From Amphirosellinia nigrospora (lineage: Eukaryota > Ascomycota > Sordariomycetes > Xylariales > Xylariaceae): DNA of 64,000 nt. Where the stretch lies: positions 11,418,193 through 11,482,192 of the forward strand of contig SCHM01000001.1 in the NCBI GenBank assembly GCA_004123355.1. Direction: 5' to 3'. Shown piece by piece: positions 1 through 13,174 of the stretch (within the stretch, counting starts at the first letter, position 1; each line of letters begins with the position of its first letter). The notes under the pieces were generated by a model that worked only from the letters and a program-made list of their open reading frames with translations, was not told the DNA's origin and searched no databases. A program made the position numbers and the translations under genes.

Positions 1-279
1 AATTTATCACGCGGCACAGTTGTACTTGCAAAGTTCGGGCTCATCGCGGTTTAATACAGTCATGATAAACGAAGTATCAAATAAAATGTAAATTGATGAT
101 TTCAATAGCTCCAAAAAGCACCAGGATGTTGAAGTCCATGGTTGCATGATAATTGAGGTTGAATAATCTGACAAGATCGAAATAACCATGGCGAGAAGGC
201 AACTGTGCCATGACTCCCACGCAATAGTTGAATAAGCACCAGGTAGCTACCCGTTGGTTTGTTACGGCCAGATCATATC
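1..279. other. 3' flank of INO1, no gene seen
   Basis: Downstream side of the inositol-3-phosphate synthase gene. Only short open stretches with no recognisable protein are present. It probably contains the INO1 3' untranslated region, but I see no clear terminator signal. Confidence 0.5.
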
Positions 280-2028
280 TTAAAACAGCTTGTGCTCAAG
301 TGTCATGTCCGACTCAGGCTCCAAGCCAACACAGGCACGGAAGATATTGGTCAACGCAGCACGCTGTTTGGCGAGCGAGTTAATGACTGGCGTACCCGGA
401 GGTGTAAGTGGCGCCTTGAGCATGTAGGAGAGAATGCTTAGGACGCTGTGGAAGCCCTTATATCCATCATTGGCGGCCTCGGAGCCGCTCGTCTGTGCCT
501 GCCATTGAATACGCGTCATGATCTCGGTCACGAGCACTAGGTCAATGATGAGAGGCGAAGCTAGCAGTGAATCTTCACAGACGTTGAAGATACTATATTT
601 CAGATACGTTAGTATAGAGGGATTTTATCGGAATAAGCGGTCAGTGCACTTATACTTACGAAATGGTCTGGTGTCCGCCGAGGAAGATTTCAGCATAGTA
701 TTCATCGAGAGCACGTTTGTTGTCCCCGACGGCTGGCATGTATTTGATGACGACGGTGTGGTCCGGGTGCTCGCCCTTCTTGTATAGGACTGTGTTTGCC
801 TCAACCATGTCGTCAACGACGTTGGACTTCGAGATCTCCTTGGAACGGAATTGCTATGGGAGCTCAAGTTCTTGCCGTCGTTGTTTCCAAGGTGGTTGTA
901 GCTCGCGATTGACGTAAGCTTGATACCTGCGTTGATGAGGAAGTCTACGAGCGCCGACTTCATTTTCGTCTGTCCAGACTTGAAGTCGTCACCACCGATG
1001 AAAGCACCATGCTTCGAGGCAAGCTCGATCGCACCGGGTACGAAAGTGTTTTGAGGGGAGCCGTTGATGAAAGGTGCATTCTCCAGAATACAAGCTACGG
1101 CAAAGACAGTCGAAGGTGAAACCTCCTCGTGACCAGTTTCGATGGCTTTTAGCAAGTTCTCCGCGGTGTCATTCACTCCGGGGAGGATATCAGCATATCG
1201 TTCAGTGTTGGCAGTCCACTGAACGATAACCTTGTCAAGGTTGTTCTGCGCCTTGAAATCCCTACATAAGATAAGCATCTATTTTTATGCGGAGGAAGTG
1301 ATCATACCGAATGTCTTGACGGATCTTCTCGACATGTGCCATACAAGCCTTGTTACCAGGAATCAAATTGTCAGCTCGATCCTCCTGGTTAGCAGCAATG
1401 AAGTCGGGATAGTATATGCTGGGCAAAGGAACCATCCGGCTCATTTCCTTCTTGACCTGTGCCTTCAGAGTAGGCTCCAGGACGGCAGCACGATCCATAG
1501 CCGCAGCGAGATCCATGGCGCTAATATCCCATCCACCGATAACGAGGTCATTGGATGAACAATGGGCAAAACCTCATTGAAAGGAATGTTGACATCTTGC
1601 CTAGTATGGGCATCAGTTCCAAGCTTCATAGTGGAACCCATCAGGACAGAGCCGTAGTAGTTGGCAGCACGAGGCCCTTCGCGCGTTTCCCACACAAGGC
1701 CTCGACGATTAGCGATGATGCCAGCGGTGACGGTGGTGCCATTGTTGCCACCCCATCCCACCAACATCATTCCCGTCTTGGGAATTTTGCGATCAACCTT
1801 GAAGTTGTAGAGCGTCTCCTTGGGCGTGGCCACATATTTTCCATCGGCGCCCTTGGTCACACTCGTGGTCCGATAGGTATACTTGGACTGAATCTCGCTA
1901 TCCGTATACGTCACATTGGGAGAGTCGACTACAAAGACGTCCCGTTCGTAGAAACATGAGATGAATCCGAGACATGTATGTCCTTCCCGTACGCAGTGCC
2001 GTTCTCGAACTCCGGCATGTGGCGCCAT
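280..2028 (-). CDS. INO1: Inositol-3-phosphate synthase (myo-inositol-1-phosphate synthase)
   Basis: Cytosolic NAD-dependent enzyme converting glucose 6-phosphate to inositol 3-phosphate, the committed step of inositol and phosphatidylinositol supply. Seen in order: an N-terminal segment ending VDSPNVTY, the glycine-rich NAD loop [21 protein letters not shown], the active-site stretch [22 protein letters not shown], and the C-terminus [11 protein letters not shown]. Three exons: 2028-1308, 1260/1261-660 and 592-280. Introns are at 1262-1307 (GTATGA..TAG) and 593-659 (GTAAGT..TAG). The frame breaks twice, near 1552 (HP|NDLV) and near 854 (LSS|HKQF-type). Both behave as one lost base; with two bases added the exons total 1638 nt, about 545 residues, which is normal for fungi. 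The first 35 residues are poorly conserved in the family, so the exact N-terminus is less certain. The gene is probably functional with consensus errors; a recent pseudogene is the alternative. Confidence 0.95.
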
Positions 2029-5000
2029 CTTGTCTGATTAGCAGATGGCTAAGTTTGTAACTAGCAGTGGTGCCCTTTAGGAAGTGTAAGGCGAGTCCGC
2101 TGCACTTCCACCTCGAGAAGAGCAACGAGCTCCTGCGTACGGGTGATGGACGCTGGCGACGAGATTAGCCTAGCCCACTCATGATGATTATCGGTCTGCA
2201 GGACCCTTACGAGTTAAGGAGATTAGAAAACGTCTTGACGGTGTTGGGTGACCGCGGCCCGGGAGCGCGATCGACTTTTGAAGAACGAAGTCTACAAAGA
2301 CGTGGGTGACTGAAGTCTGTCGGTTGAGACACAAGTTTGGCTATGTAGGAAAACTAAAGTCGAGGAGAACTGGGCGACTCAGGGTATTTATTTGGATCTA
2401 TCTAGACCGGGAAGCCCAAACTCTATAGATGGGTAGTGGGGCGAGTGGTGGAAGAGGGGAGGGGTTGTTGTTCTTATCGGATGGAGGAGCCGATTAGTGG
2501 ATGTCGATGTTGAGGTAGTGGATGCGGTGAGCTGTCTAAGTGGCGCCACGATGCTCCAACATGGCTCGGAGAAGTCTTCCTGTTGTGTAGCGAGGGGAGT
2601 ACCAAGCGGATCGTGCAACCATTATTACGACTATTACGACTATTACGACAAGTGTTGTCGAGATGCTCCACGGGCGAAATCAACATGATTGGAAACCATG
2701 AGAGTGTCGTGCTGGTTTGTCCCGCTGTTCTTGGGAAGCCGGGCTGCCAGGTGCAATAGGAAGAAGGGTCTTTGGGGTCTTGGGGTCGCCGACGGTGGAG
2801 GGGTAAGTTTTGGAAGTTCTGATTGGCCGCCTACTTAAGTATTCAATTAGCGGTATGCATCTTAAACGCAGCTAGACATGCGATAACGCACTTACAATGC
2901 CCACGAGTCCAGTTCTAGCGAGGCCCTTCTGCAGTTCGGCCGGCAAGCGACATCGATTCTTTGACGCTAGTTGGATAGATACCTAGGTGAACCTACATCT
3001 AACACTCGTTCTTCATGCATCTTTTGACCCTCACCTCCTCGAACTACATATAATTGGTCACGCCTATCCTGCTAGCACGACTCAGACGGTTAGGGAATCC
3101 CGAGGCTGCTTAAGGAGGAAGTTAGTGACTAATATGCTAGTAATTATAGACTCAAGAACTGTCTGAGAAACTACGCCCTGGCTACCTACTCATTGGGGAG
3201 TCCTCACACTAGGGGAGGGGGACGGAAAGAGAGGTTCGTCGTACATCTATTCACAATCAATGCCAGGTTGGAAGTTGCTCGCCAGACCATGACCCAACAT
3301 GAGAAGAAGAGCTACACACCAGTAACTTGCTATCATACATTATAATCTACTAATAATATCGGGCTTACACCTGACTCATGATTCACGAACTGAAAATGAT
3401 CCCGGATACCTGGGATTCCATGCTCTATTGAGTTTCTCAGCCTCTTACATATGACGACACATACTTATAGTAACTCGAGAATGGCAGATATATATGTGTC
3501 CGTTCATGAATTAAGTGCTTGAGGCCATATCCACTAACTAGGCTATGATTGCAGTATTCGTGGACCGTATGTAAGTATCTTGCATCTCTCCTGAATATAC
3601 ACAAGCACACTCTCCTTCTTGCTCCATTCTTTTCTCCTCTTCGACGCTTGCAGATCAAGGGGTGACTATTCGTATTAGTCGGTATCCCACTGATGACTAA
3701 ACTATACTATGCACCCAGAATCCCATACACTAGCTGGACATCAGCATATTCAGTTGGTTAGGCGTGTAGTAGCCAAAACTATCACAGCGGTATTCCCGAG
3801 GCCAGCACCTGCGCCGTGCACGATGGGGCCTGCGGATCGCCTACTTAGTAGTCGCGCTACCCTTAGACTTAGATCCTGAATACCTGTTTGGGCGGAAAGT
3901 CGGCGATCATCATCGCATAAGTGCAACGGTCGAGGGACTTTTCGACTTGCTAATTGTGATCTTATGAGCGCAACGTAGTGTAAGTAGTGATAAGCATTAC
4001 ATTGGACTCGCTGATCAAATGTGGAAGATCACTAGGATGAAGTCACTAGTGCGCGGTCAGAGTTGATCAAGTAGTGCTAATGGAGGTGGAAATGGCATTC
4101 CGCTTGCACTCTCAAACATGCTCGACTGTCCACTATGATAATTATGAGCCGGATTTCCGGACATTTCACCAGGCTTGCTTGGTTGTAACCACCGAAGTTC
4201 CCGGATATCTAGGCGGGTCAAGTGCGACTTCAATGCACTACACTATTGCAACACAATTCCAGCATAGTGTTCGATATATTAAGCCGAAAAGCCAAGCTTA
4301 CTAGGGTAATTAGCGTAGGAAGGGCTAAGATCGGGTTACTGGAGAATGCATCAGGGGACCTGATCGACAGGGGGCCTCATTCGGCAACGGAAACAACCTG
4401 ACCTGACGAAAACAAGCTGGAGAACCGTTAGACCAACGTCTCGCCGAGCGAAGCGTGTTATGTGCCGCGCGGGAATGTTTAATGTTTAATGCACATGCAC
4501 GCAATGCAAAGCGATCTTGAAACTATCCTGTTGCTCGGTACACCATTGGTTGCAGAACCTCGAGACACCCATTGTGACGGGATAAGACCTTCTGACCCCA
4601 GATCTAGCCGCGAGCATGGTTATCCCTTGATTTGCTACATTTTGCCTCCCAAAAGATACCCCAGCCTGATGATCTTAGCAAATCGAATTGTGGGAGATAT
4701 CCACTATCATTGGCTGCTGACCCATAACGTGCTTCACCCACTTCGGCTATATGTACGAAATGAGAATACTACGGTCTTCAGAAAATAGCATTCAATTTGC
4801 CGAATGGCCTATCACGGGGATTAGGAGGGAAGAACACCACGGGGATTGCCTGCCTTGGACAAGCACCAATGGCGAGGCGGATCAGCACTGGAGTATTGTG
4901 TGCCATGGCACGCGTCACTCATTCAAGTTGTAGTTGAGCAACAGCCGCAGTATTTATTTATTGTCGAATTTGCGGAATAATTGGATCCAGCGCCAGGCAA

Positions 5001-6427
5001 CGCCTCCCTCGAAATTATCGCGCCAGATGCGTCACGCGGCTACAAGTTAGGACTATCTATCTACTGATATGGCTATTGGATTGAGTAAATACAAGGCACG
5101 AGACTCATTCAGGCAAAGGGTGCAGCCAAGGCGAACATGCCCCTTTGTTTCAACCCTCTTTGGGGTTGGCGGCTGAGCTCAGAGCTGTAAGGTACCCGTG
5201 CCAACCCTGAATATTTGGTTGAGGCTAGACATAGGCAGCTCACCTTGCAGCAGCGCTAGCCCCTGATCAGGAAATGGTGGCTTTCCCAATCATTTCCAAT
5301 GCCCATGTCTGCCCATGGTAGGCCCATGACGGTTACTGTACAACGAACTCGTATATCTTCTCGGCGTTCCTTTACATCTCGAAATGGGAGTTCGTGACTA
5401 ATGAAGGAATCATTCTCGAATTATTCACCTCTTAATGGGGCATGAGATATGCCTCAGTTGCCTTTTAAGGAAACGGGATGACTGAATACAGCGCACTTCT
5501 TCTACATATTTAGTGCAAGTTGACATATTGACGACAAGGCAAGGGGCCCGAATCATTGGCTACCCATTCTGCTCGCTGTCCCAATTTAGCCAACGAGCAA
5601 GTCAAGGATTGGCGGAGAGTTAGAATGTGATCTTAATAAGTAGTCTTGCCGTCCCTGTATTTACGCTACTTATCCCCAGACCCCAACTAATTCCCCCTTC
5701 TGGTATTGTTTTATCTTTCGGAGTATAGTACCATTCCTATTCTGCAAAAAACTGCCAAGCGAGACAGGGAGCGAAAAGGCCCCCCCTGTAAGTATACAGC
5801 ATTGAGCCGTGCATATCAAATCGCTACTGGGCCTAGGGTACTTTCCAGGGGTAATTGTGCAGGGATATTCGAGACGCATTCTCAACACAGCACAGCACGA
5901 ATAACCGCCCTCACCGATCTTTACACAATACGAATGCCCTCAGACTTATCTCCCTTTTTTACCAAATTTTCGTGAAGCATAGGTCCAGAGTGAACAAGCA
6001 CCGAAACTTCATCTCAATTGGTACTACTAGAGAAACTTCGGCCAAGTAATTGAATCGCCATTGGGCTTAGGCCTGGAAACATCCGGCCAATGAGACTGCT
6101 GGTCAGAGAGCCCTCGTGACACTCAGCCGTGATGTGCATCAGTTGCGCGAGTTGTATAGCAGCGATCTTCGATCTTTCATGCGCCCCCCAGTCTACTTAG
6201 AACCCCATAACCTTGTCGGACGCAAAACTACGCCTAATCAACTATCCACGCCAGTTGCTTGTTCTTCCTATACGGCGAAGATTGTCTGAGGTCCTGACAG
6301 ACGAACAACAAGCAGACCAGGTCACTACTCGACGAATGTCTAAACGCAGATCGATAGCCAGCCGATAACGAACGAATGATTACATGGAAAGACAGATGTT
6401 GAGGATTTTGGATTTCAAATTACCATC
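2029..6427. other. Intergenic region between INO1 and the LIM gene
   Basis: About 4.4 kb between divergent genes, presumably holding both promoters. It contains a short tandem repeat near 2624-2650 and a TACCTAGG-type palindrome near 2979-2990. The remaining open stretches (for example 4074-4304 and 4489-4788 on +) show no family features and look like chance. Confidence 0.5.
2624..2650. repeat. 9-bp tandem repeat, three copies
   Basis: Three nearly perfect copies of a unit reading ATTACGACT lie in the INO1 upstream region. This is a simple minisatellite with no sign of function. Confidence 0.8.
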
Positions 6428-8696
6428 ATGTCGAATCTATCGCGACAATCGGCTTTCATGCCGACAATAAAATGCTCCAATTGTGGCAACCAAGTAGAGA
6501 TTTCTATGATGGGCGACCATGTTTGTGGAAGTGGTACTGAACCTGCTGCGTCGGAGCGTACGTTAATTTTATTATCGTGAAAACTTTGGAAATTCGGTCA
6601 CTGACCTTCATGGCAGCAGTTGCACTGGTGCCAGATCTTCTCGGCGGTACTTTAACTTCATTCAAGCAAAACGTATTTGATAAATTCACACTCGTGCGCC
6701 ACCTACGGTAGACACTCGGCAGCAAGTAAGAACACCGCTTGTTGCTGTGTGTTTGGGATTACATGTTCTGACTAGATGTTACAGATCGGCCATTTGCGAT
6801 ACAAGACCAGTTAACCAGTTAGTGCGCCTCAACGGGTTCTCAGGCGATCTCGCCCAAGACACCGATGAATGGGCGGCTTGGGGCCGGATCTAACGGCGAA
6901 GACTACTTTTCACCTGCCATAGCGGGATCACCACGACGACCCAGCGGCTATGGTGGGTTCTCGACGGAGCCGGAAGAAGGGAAGCGACATATGGAACGAG
7001 CCCTAATAAACAGACCTCAAGCCTTTTGACGAGGATGAATAGTATTGCACAGGCCCATTTGAAGTAGGCCGAACTCGTCAAAGAAGAATTCGTTGCCCCG
7101 GACCAGCAGCAGAGACGACAACACAGATCCAAGCGACAGTATTTCGCGGCTAGGATCATCGATAGATCGGCCAGGTACGGCAGCTTCAAGCTCGTCAACA
7201 TACAAGCGGAAGTAGCATTACCAAAATGCACGGAAGGACGGGTACGCGGATTTGGTCCACCACAGAAGGAAGGAGAAGACACTGGACGACAACCTTGGGT
7301 TTGGGCAAACGGTCAGAGACGTTTCCTGATCAACTACTAAATCTGGTGAAAATGAAGTACAAACTGATGGTCCAGCCCGACCGCCTTCCGCACCTGGCTT
7401 GCGACCAGATAGGCCAAGGCTATCGTCGAATCCAAATGGGAATAGACGGCCTTCATATGGCATAAGAGACACATCACGTCCGCCACCCCCACGTAAAAGC
7501 TTGATACGGCCACCGACCCGAGATGGCAGCCAAACTTTATCAATAAATCTTGCCGACGAGTTTGGATCCGGAAACCCTTACCACTCGCCGTCGATATCCC
7601 AATCTTCTAGCAACTCTGGCTTCAGCCAAGTCTCTCATATCAGCCACCCAAGTTCCACCACAAGCCCAGCGCGGTCAGTTGCATCTCGTTCGGAGCCACG
7701 TCGGCCTTCAGACACGTCTGCAATCGACGCCCTGATGGCTGATCTACAGAGCTCTATAAATGGGATACCGCCAGCGGCAGCAGGGCCGATACCTATACCT
7801 AAAGATAACGGTCTGCGGTCTGCGGGCCCCAAACGTGAACCTTCCAAAAATTTGCGATTAGATCCCACTGCCTACACAGGGCGAGATATTCCGTCCGAGT
7901 CTCCTATCTCGCCTAGAAGCATGCCAAACTCGGACATGCTCGACGCTCCTCTCCCAGAAGGACAGAGCAGGATGCGATCACAGACCACCTCAACACAGGG
8001 GTCAGGCCACAACCGACAGCCATCTCGAAACCCGCGGCCACGAGGGAATTGTAAGGCCTGCGAGGAGCCAATAACTGGGAAATCAATCTCGTCAGCAGAT
8101 GGGCGCCTAACCGGACGGTATCACAAGGCTTGCTTCGTCTGCGCTACGTGTAAGGAGGCCTTTAGCTCGGCCACTTTCTATGTCCACGAGGACCGCCCGT
8201 ACTGCGAACAACATTACCACAAACTCAACGGCAGCCTGTGCCGGTCCTGCAACCGAGGCATCGAAGGGCAGTATCTCGAGGACGAGGTACCCCAAAGTAC
8301 CACCCGGGCTGTTTCCGTTGCGGCGACTGCGGCGTCGTGCTACGCGACGGCTATTTCGACGTCAATGGGAGGTCATATTGCGAGCGGGATGCATGGAGAC
8401 GGATGCAATCCGCTGCTCGCGCCCAGCAGATGGGCCCACCGCCGCAGCAACGGCATGGCTCCGCGTCCGGGCCTAGTATGCGACCGCCTCCGCCAGGAGG
8501 CGTTCCGAGTATACGCGAGCCACCTAGGGGCCTGCCTGCGGGCCCGTCCTCAAATCTTCATCGTCCATTCGGATTACCCACAGGCCAGAGGTTAATGCCT
8601 GGCCAAGCCCTCGGCCGTGGTGGTCTCGAGGGCCGTGGAGGTCTAGCTCCCATGCAGAAGATGGAGAAACGAATGACTAGATTAGGGATGATGTAA
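6428..8696 (+). CDS. LIM domain protein, paxillin-like
   Basis: Likely adaptor of polarised growth or actin sites, by analogy with fungal Pxl1-type LIM proteins (inference). The start at 6428 opens a short exon with a Zn-binding motif, KCSNCG..ISMMGDHVC. Introns are about 6558-6616/6619 and 6726-6784, each with a CTGAC-type branch point. A long Ser/Pro/Arg-rich linker follows (for example NGRLGAG, EDYFSPAIAGSP, SRLGSSIDRPGTA). Two LIM zinc modules come next: LIM1 from CKAC at about 8054 to YCEQHYH, and LIM2 from CRSCNRGIEGQYLE through YHPGCFRCGDC to YCERDAW. A Pro/Gly-rich tail ends RLGMM. The reading frame breaks several times: after DKFT in exon 2, several times in the linker at 6.8-7.4 kb, and near 8286 inside LIM2, where one G of a GGG run appears lost. 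All eight zinc ligands of each LIM module are kept across the breaks. The promoter side is the wide gap shared with INO1. Confidence 0.85.
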
Positions 8697-10981
8697 CTGG
8701 ACGATGCTTAGCATATATATCGCCTTGTAACGCCATTTCCATACAAAGCTCGTTGGGTATCGAGCTGACTCTACTACGACACGAGAAACACGCCTCTCTC
8801 CCCCTTTTCCTCACGCCGACTCGCCAACTCTCGTTTCATTGACACCTCACCGCATTCAGCAATGGCGTTCCGTGATGAGTTACACCAATTTCTGGATATT
8901 TGTGTTCTATTGGATTCTTGATTTCGGTTCTGCCAGCAATATTATACCCTATCGCCCTCATTAGCCCCCTAATTTCACCCTTGGGTCGATACCAAACTAC
9001 CTGTCTTTATTCTATATACCCATAGCCCTTTGTTTAAGGTGCTTTCCCAGTCTGTTTCTTGGATCCGAGGCTAAGCAAGCGAAGGAACGGATTCCATTAC
9101 CCGAATAATTGCGGAAAGTGAGATGTTGCGTTCTCCTGTTGGAAGATTTATTCACTAGAGTGTCTGCCATACTACATCTCTACTCCCCTACATGGAAGCG
9201 GATGGGATACAATCCGAACGGTGGTTGTGCCTTGTCTAACCACAATAACTCACACGGTTGGGGTGGAAAGGTGTTAAATGAGGCCATAATGGGCCCGTGG
9301 AATCGGAGCTGGCGGTGATCATGGTGGGACAGGTGTTGCACGTACCACTACGCGGAACGGAACTTGACGGATGACGAGTGTAATGCTTGCCGCCCATTTG
9401 TCTAATAGTATAATGCAATTACTTCACATCACCATGTCCTACACTACTGAGGTTCATCTATGTTCACTCGCAAATGTCCGCTGTGTCGTGTCTGTAGTAC
9501 CAGGCGAGACGGGAGCCAGAGGATCGTGATCCTTCTGCCCTAACAAAGGCTGTGTAGAAGAAGGCATTAGATGCACGCTTTGCTAACTGTCATAGTTAGT
9601 GACAATTCCTACTCATATGTGAATTAGTATTTGCGCTGAAGTAGTGAGCTACTAGGCATTTGGCACCACATATAAGACTATTATGTTCATTCGTGGACTA
9701 AGAAGCTAGCAATAAGCGCCATCGCGCAGGAGTAATACCACTCCGTCGAAAAGGTGAGACACTTCGTCGCTTCTTTCTATTCTTGAACCAACTAATCGAC
9801 GACTTAAATGAGGCGTTCACATGACACACTGCTAACGAACACGAACCAACTGTTGTATATGTGTCCACACTCTGAGACTCCTTATCCGTTGGTCTCAGAC
9901 ATAAGCAACCAACCGTTCTTCACGGGCGCCCGAACCTGCGCCACCTGGGTCGCACGGTATTCTATATATCCGATCGGCGAATTTTTACTCTGTGCAACTT
10001 TTATTGGCTGCGAGCGAACCAACAATGAACTTTTGTCGATTATTTTTTTAGGACACCAGCAGCCATCAGCCATCAGCTATCAATTTCCAAACCGAATTCA
10101 ATAAGCCACATAGCGCGTTGCATACGTACGTGTCAAGTCGTTTGGAGATGGAAGGGTAAGTTGCAGAGGGAGGTGTAGGTCCGATGCTGCGTTCCGTAGC
10201 AAACACAAACAACCAGTCCGAGCGAAATTAGTTCTGCGTAAGGCCCGACTCGGTGAAACCGTTGGCCATGTCACGGGCAAGTGCCGCAGAATCTCGATCT
10301 GGGACGATTCGTGGATGTCTGGCTAGAATCCTGCTAATTGCGTGTCTACGGACATGAGAAGACTATCATGTGGTGTGGTCATTTACCATAGATACCCCCG
10401 AGATTTCTTGGTGTCTGCCGAGTTCGGCATACGTACACAACCACACCTCGTGTTGTATATACATGTTGTTGTCAATAACTACTATGGCGACGTTGAAGGC
10501 TTGTTTTTTTGGAGATTTAATCGAGGTAGGTAAAACTGGTAAATATAGTACGCTAGCCAGGTACTTATAGTCTGATCTGACAGCTAAAGGATCTTGGGGG
10601 AGCGTCTCCTTGGCTTGGTCTTGGCTTGGTTTGTGACATGCAAGACGGGAACAAGAAACGTGGACCCGGAATTCTGTCACAAGCACCGACTCAGAGTTCC
10701 TGAGCTCCTGCCTAGGCCAGACTAGCGTCTCGAGAGTTAAAATGACGACATTTAGATAGGGTGCATGTGGCGTGATAACGAAGCCGCATTCCTCCATTCA
10801 TATTCGTAAACCGTCTTGTCATACTGGGCGCTAGGATTACTAAGTATATTTGGCCTGACTGTGGTGCTCTGTCAGGTTTGCTGTGTAGAGATGCAGCTGC
10901 AGCACGCAGAATATAGCTTGGGAATGTGCTCAGCCGCAGTTGTGTTTAGAAAATGCGTAAGCGCCAATTTTGAACTTTGAA

Positions 10982-10995
10982 GATCTTCGAAGATC
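10982..10995. repeat. Perfect 14-bp palindrome
   Basis: GATCTTCGAAGATC, self-complementary without a loop, in the intergenic region between the LIM and DUF3405 genes. Confidence 0.85.
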
Positions 10996-12213
10996 ATTGC
11001 TTGGCTTGAAGTGGGATCTACTACGTCACACCAGCTTGTTTTCATTAATCACCAATGATGGTAAACAAGGGAAAGGGAGCAAGAATCTATGTAGACATTC
11101 TGTGTGATGTGACTAAGGTAAGTGGTGTTGAATACAATTTTCGGGAGCACCAGCGGAAATTCAAGTATCCAGCTTGCGTCCCACCTGGTGTACGGAACCG
11201 AGCCGACCATATTCCACTGTCATGCAAAGTAAGAAATTTTGCGATGATCGCTGTTGGTCATGATTACATGGTAATGGCCAACATAATTAACACAGTCCGT
11301 AGTGAATATTGTGCTAAGGGGTAAAGAGGAAACGCTAGAAAAGTCCAAAGGCTTCGAAAAAGCTTCGACCGGTGAACAAATTGACGGAACACTAGAAAAA
11401 TAGTGATAGTCAATAAGCTAACCATTTACAAATGTACCTATACTATAGTAGCCACATGGTTGGTAATTTTGGTTAGCAAATGTATAGCATAGTGGTGAAC
11501 TGGTCACAGTGCCGGGAATATGTGATAGGAAATTTTCATAGGAGGCTATGTTGGCTTGGTGTGCCAACTTAGGTCTTGACCGCAAAATCAAATGCTACAT
11601 GTGGTAGCAATGTAAATTGCACAAGATTCGGTTTGGGGTTCCGACTACACGCCAATCTTCGATACGAACATAATGTCCGCCGTCGCTCCCCCCTAACCTA
11701 GGTAGGTTTCGCTATGTCTACATATAGCCTCTTACATACATAGTACATAAGCGCTGTCTAAGCTTAAAGTCTAGTTTCTATCTACCTAGCCTAAGCCAAG
11801 GCATTGGTTGATAGAATCCAAGGCCAATGCTCGTATGGGCATTAGCTTAGCTGTTTTGAAGGCGCCAATCTCCATCAAGAAAAGACTTGGCAGAGCCTGG
11901 GCCATGCATACCTCAAGTTCCATTTAAGCTTGAGCGGTTATGGTAGGTACTTATATGACAGGGCCTAGGCCTTACCCCTGACAATTCCACCCAAAGTTTT
12001 GGTGTTGTCGAAATAATTCGGCCTTATAGATTTCTTCAGTTTATCTTGTCCCTGTTCAAGGTTCGGTTTATTAGGCACCTACGGAATAGCGATTCTTACG
12101 CCTATATATATACATATATATCTCTGGTAATTATTCTTACTCAACTGATGTCATATTGATTCTGTGAACCACCTAGTGTAGCTCTACCCCCAGCACCCAA
12201 GGCACCCTCTCCG

Positions 12214-12235
12214 ATTGGTCTGGGCGCTATATAAG
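12214..12235 (+). promoter_or_regulatory. Possible CCAAT/TATA promoter elements
   Basis: An inverted CCAAT box (ATTGG) is followed at short distance by TATATAAG. A pyrimidine-rich stretch leads on to the DUF3405 gene. The distance to its ATG is about 940 bp, so either the leader is long (possibly with a 5'-UTR intron) or the match is chance. Confidence 0.3.
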
Positions 12236-13174
12236 TACTTACCAACAGGAGAATAGGGGATCTCAATTCCAAAACCACTGAGCACACACCCCCCACACTG
12301 TGCTAGATAGATACTTAGCTGGTACATTCCTGAAAAGCCCGCGGACATAGTAGTCTTGTTTGGGTGCCAACTCCAGGTCCTGTGCAGGTTCTGTGCAGGT
12401 TAGCTGCCATGTACCCAAACGTACCCAGGTCAGGCCCCTGGTCCTTCAAATCTGCCACCCAACGTTCGCCATGCCTTCCGCCTATCTGCCGCCGCGGCGC
12501 AGTCCTCTTTTCTGTTTAAAGTCTTGGCAATGCGCCTCTCCATCTTTCTTGCATCTTCATTTTTGTGACGTCTAACCTGAGTAACTACACTCACACGTAC
12601 ATATGCGTCTCCCTGTCTTTCTAAGTTGAATTGACTTTCTTAGTCTTGCTTGGTCCCCTTTCTGTTGACACGCTTCAGTCGTGACCAAGGTCGCGCGCTG
12701 TTTCCTCGGCGTAGCTCTTGGCTTAACTATACAACAAACATCTTCGCAGCATCCCTTTCTTCGAGGCAACTTGGTTTGGCCCTTTGTCTAACCAGCCAAC
12801 CCATTCTCCAGCAGAGGCCATTACACCTTCCATCCTTTCTCCCGCGCTGCCGCTTTTACCAAATGCTGTCTCCCTGTCTCTACACAGGATAATACTTGCA
12901 GTACTCGTCTCGAGGAATATCAGACCGACGTCCTTTGATAGGACTAATCACACTCGTTACAGCGACTCTGTAGTACATCTCTTTCTCGGGAATCACCTTG
13001 GGCTTACTTGTCCCTCTGTATTCAGTCTCTGACTCGGCCATTACCGTCTTCAAACTAGTGTCACCACCGACAACCATACTAATGCCCTAGCTGATATTGG
13101 GCAGTGTTTACGGCACGACTGGAATACCTGACCAGCCAAAGCTTCGTATCTGGAGTTAGGAGTCATTATTAGCC

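Larger units (their letters stand above)
8697..13174. other. Intergenic region between LIM and DUF3405 genes
   Basis: About 4.5 kb without a recognisable gene. It holds a perfect 14-bp palindrome (10982-10995), an AACCTAGGTAGGTT element at 11695-11708, an AT-rich palindromic run near 12102-12122, and a possible core promoter near 12216-12235. The 143-codon open stretch on the minus strand at 10366-10797 has no family features. From about 12.5 kb the DNA becomes pyrimidine-rich, as in fungal promoters and leaders. Confidence 0.5.

Noticed and set aside
1555-1959. 134-codon plus-strand frame
   Set aside because: Antisense shadow of INO1 exon 1.
10366-10797. 143-codon open frame on the minus strand
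   Set aside because: No hydrophobic pattern, motif or family resemblance; opposing short frames exist and the surrounding DNA is non-coding in character.
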